In this document: positions 62,468 to 64,000 of the stretch, in pieces
How positions within the stretch are numbered: the stretch's first letter is position 1
Layout of the letters: each line of letters opens with the position of its first letter
Source of the DNA: Protula sp. h YS-2021
Taxonomy: Eukaryota; Annelida; Polychaeta; Sabellida; Serpulidae
Length of the DNA: 64,000 bases
Reading direction: 5' to 3'
Assembly: GCA_949752745.1 (NCBI GenBank)
Contig: OX457027.1
Span: forward strand, 16,111,916-16,175,915
The notes under the pieces: generated by a model
Database searches by the model: none
What the model was told of the DNA's origin: nothing
The model's input: the letters and a program-made list of their open reading frames with translations, nothing else
Made by a program: the position numbers and the translations under genes

Positions 62468-62860
62468 CAACTGCATCAAATGACGTTTCGCGACGTTTCG
62501 TTTATACTACCATCCATTTCGTCAAGAAAAATGTGTGTGCAACCTAACATAAGTTTCAAAAAATGATCTTTTAACTCTTCTTTTTGGTTGTATGGGGGAG
62601 GGGTGGGGGGGTGGTTGTCAATACTCTGTACTCTGTACTCTGTACTCTGTACTCTGTGTATTGACAAGGAGGGGTGGGGGGGGGGTGGTCATCAACATAT
62701 AATTAACATAAAATTCCCGGGTACATTCCCCTTTATATGAACCAGCTAGGGGAGCGAAAGTTTGCCAATAGGAACGCTCCTTTAACGCTGCATTCTCATT
62801 GGCAAACTTTCGCTCCCCTCTCCGCACTATATAAGCTGCAGCTCAGCCCATACCTCTCCA
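62468..62860 (+). promoter_or_regulatory. Duplicated promoter region, copy 2
   Basis: Second copy of 60490-60880, with the same 21-bp inverted repeat (62749-62769 and 62798-62818), the same spacer and TATATAAG at 62828-62835. It drives the RING-type gene at 62871. It differs by an extra (TCTGTAC)n block at 62,625-62,655. Confidence 0.8.
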
Positions 62861-62870
62861 GCTTTTCACC

Positions 62871-63431
62871 ATGGAAGAACTTACGTTTCATCTGGATGAA
62901 GAAACCCCGATCGCCTCGATCAACCGTGTACAGTATGTACCTCAACGAATTCGGGAAACACCATTTCGAAAATATTTCTTACAACTCCTGCCGGATCCGA
63001 AGAATGTGGAGGTAGTCGCCATACCGGTGACAGTGAACAGACTTCTCATGGCAGGCAGAAGAATCGAAGATATTGAGCAAGGTCACCACATCTCTGCATT
63101 CTTGCGAACATATATGCTTGGAGAAGAACTACCAAGTACCCTGGAAGAACGGGAATATAGCGATTGGGCTGAAGATTTTCTAGGAATGGATACAGAGCCC
63201 TGCCCGAAGTGCGACGTGATTATGCTTTATGACAAAGCAATCTTCCACGATTGCGGGCATACTGCATGCCTTCACTGTACACTGATAGCAGCCTTTTGGG
63301 AAGCGGCCATCAATACCAGCTACACAATGACTTGTCTTCAATGCGGAATCCACACCGACTGCTATCTATTCAACAACCAACAGATGAGCCAGTGTGGTCG
63401 CCAAGATTGTGACGTTGTCACCTTTAAATAA
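62871..63431 (+). CDS. RING-finger protein (probable E3 ubiquitin ligase)
   Basis: 186 residues; ATG in a perfect CACCATGG context. Residues ~107-160 hold a RING pattern: CPKC, then DCGHTACLHC (C-x-H-x2-C-x2-C) and, after ~18 residues, CLQC. RING proteins recruit E2 enzymes to ubiquitinate targets; viral ones often act on host defence proteins. An extra Cys pair follows. The first 100 residues are unrecognised. It shares its promoter with the 60905 gene. Stop codon lies within an AATAAA. Confidence 0.72.
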   Translation: MEELTFHLDEETPIASINRVQYVPQRIRETPFRKYFLQLLPDPKNVEVVAIPVTVNRLLMAGRRIEDIEQGHHISAFLRTYMLGEELPSTLEEREYSDWAEDFLGMDTEPCPKCDVIMLYDKAIFHDCGHTACLHCTLIAAFWEAAINTSYTMTCLQCGIHTDCYLFNNQQMSQCGRQDCDVVTFK

Positions 63432-63432
63432 A
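63427..63432 (+). terminator. Poly(A) signal overlapping the RING gene stop
   Basis: AATAAA containing the TAA stop (63429-63431). Confidence 0.6.
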
Positions 63433-63460
63433 ACATTCAGTGAGGAGTATATCTCCTGGT

Positions 63461-63480
63461 CGCGAGCGGCGCCGCTCGCG
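63461..63480. repeat. 20-bp perfect GC-rich palindrome
   Basis: CGCGAGCGGCGCCGCTCGCG, 30 bp after the RING gene's poly(A) signal. A weaker GGAGTATATCTCC hairpin precedes it. Possibly a 3'-end or boundary structure. Confidence 0.8.
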
Positions 63481-63654
63481 GCCGCCAACTATTAAAAAAT
63501 AAGCAAACAAACCGTGTTTTCCAAAGTATGCATGAGAATGGGAAATGCTTTAAAAAAAAAAAAAACTCTCTCTCTGTCTCTCTCTGTCTCTCTGTCTCTC
63601 TCCAACACACTCACACCTTCTTTCAACCCTCTCTCCAACCCCACACCCCCCACC

Positions 63655-64000
63655 CCCGTCTCGGCACACACACACCCTTTCACTCGAGACGTCTCGGCTT
63701 TTTTTGGGGAGGGGTGGGGGGGGGGGGGGTGGGGGGGGGTGGTCTGACCTTTCACACATTATGCGGCACCCGTCTCGGCACACACACACCCTTTCACTCG
63801 AGACGTCTCGGCTTTTTTTTTCACAAGCCCCCCACCCCATTATACCATTCTACACACAACGTACAACCTTTCGCAATCCTTCCACCGGAAACACCGGATG
63901 CAATCGCTATCCTTGCATCATCCCTGCATCATATGACGTTTTCTTTCGTCACACTCTATCGTAACCTCTCTTACACCCGCGGCAGAATGTGGGGCAGAAC
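63655..64000. repeat. Right terminal inverted repeat of element C
   Basis: Inverse of 42442-42785; ends AATGTGGGGCAGAAC at the window end, so the last base or two and the target site are outside. Confidence 0.9.

Larger units (their letters stand above)
42418..64000. mobile_element. Element C: near-complete Polinton/adintovirus-like element
   Basis: Terminal inverted repeats of about 345 bp (42442-42785 and 63655-64000) begin GTTCTGCCCCACATTCTGCC on each side. Inside are PolB, PC4-like genes, adenain-type protease, double jelly-roll major capsid, minor capsid, packaging ATPase and integrase, plus accessory CARD-like, RING and zinc-binding genes, about 22 genes in all. Left arm is transcribed rightward, the centre leftward, the right end rightward. 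The right end coincides with the window end, so the target duplication cannot be seen. Only the minor capsid gene shows a clear disabling frameshift. Confidence 0.93.

Noticed and set aside
61897..62547. 216-codon Ser/Leu/Pro frame after the zinc-finger-like gene
   Set aside because: It is made of CT repeats and inverse copies of the dispersed motif; no start context and no conservation.

Overview
The window looks like animal nuclear DNA, probably from a marine invertebrate (a mollusc would fit, but I cannot name a species). It contains one cellular-type exon (a PP2C phosphatase), a truncated Tx1/L1-type LINE, several MITEs, many micro- and minisatellites, and three virus-like DNA transposons of the Polinton/Maverick (adintovirus-like) class. 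These were recognised by their combination of protein-primed family B DNA polymerase, retroviral-type integrase with a C-terminal chromodomain, FtsK/HerA-type packaging ATPase, adenain-type protease and jelly-roll capsid proteins.

Layout. Element A (1 to about 6.4 kb) is the decayed end of a Polinton. Capsid start, pX-like, minor capsid, ATPase and integrase genes are all on the minus strand, several with frameshifts or stops. It is a close relative of element C. 6.4-10.6 kb is non-coding and made of short tandem repeats, two tRNA-like stretches and an array of TGACGTCA palindromes. Element B (10,626-32,836) is a different Polinton. It has very long inverted termini of about 5.6 and 6.7 kb around a 10-kb core with a minor-capsid-like ORF, integrase, two conserved small genes, ATPase, a NADAR-like gene and an intron-containing, broken polymerase; I see no major capsid or protease gene. 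33-39 kb holds the PP2C exon and the LINE, which is split by a MITE with a clean TATA target duplication. 39-42.4 kb holds another MITE and homopolymer-rich DNA.

Element C (42,418 to the window end) is a nearly complete 21.6-kb Polinton/adintovirus-like element with about 345-bp terminal inverted repeats. Its left part (plus strand) carries a Cys-rich gene, the polymerase and a run of PC4-like genes. Its middle (minus strand) is a tightly packed series integrase > ATPase > p108 > p194 > small acylation-motif protein > minor capsid > pX-like > major capsid > protease, joined by ATGA-type stop/start overlaps or gaps of about 10 nt. Upstream of these, also minus, are small accessory genes and a 443-residue protein with two CARD-like domains. 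The right end (plus) has two genes, one RING-type, driven by duplicated promoters with a perfect 21-bp inverted repeat.

How C probably works (inference): polymerase, PC4-like proteins and integrase replicate and insert the genome; ATPase, protease and capsid proteins build a virion; CARD, RING and zinc-binding proteins are candidates for dealing with the host. Apart from a frameshift in the minor capsid gene, the main genes of C are open, so it is either young or recently active.
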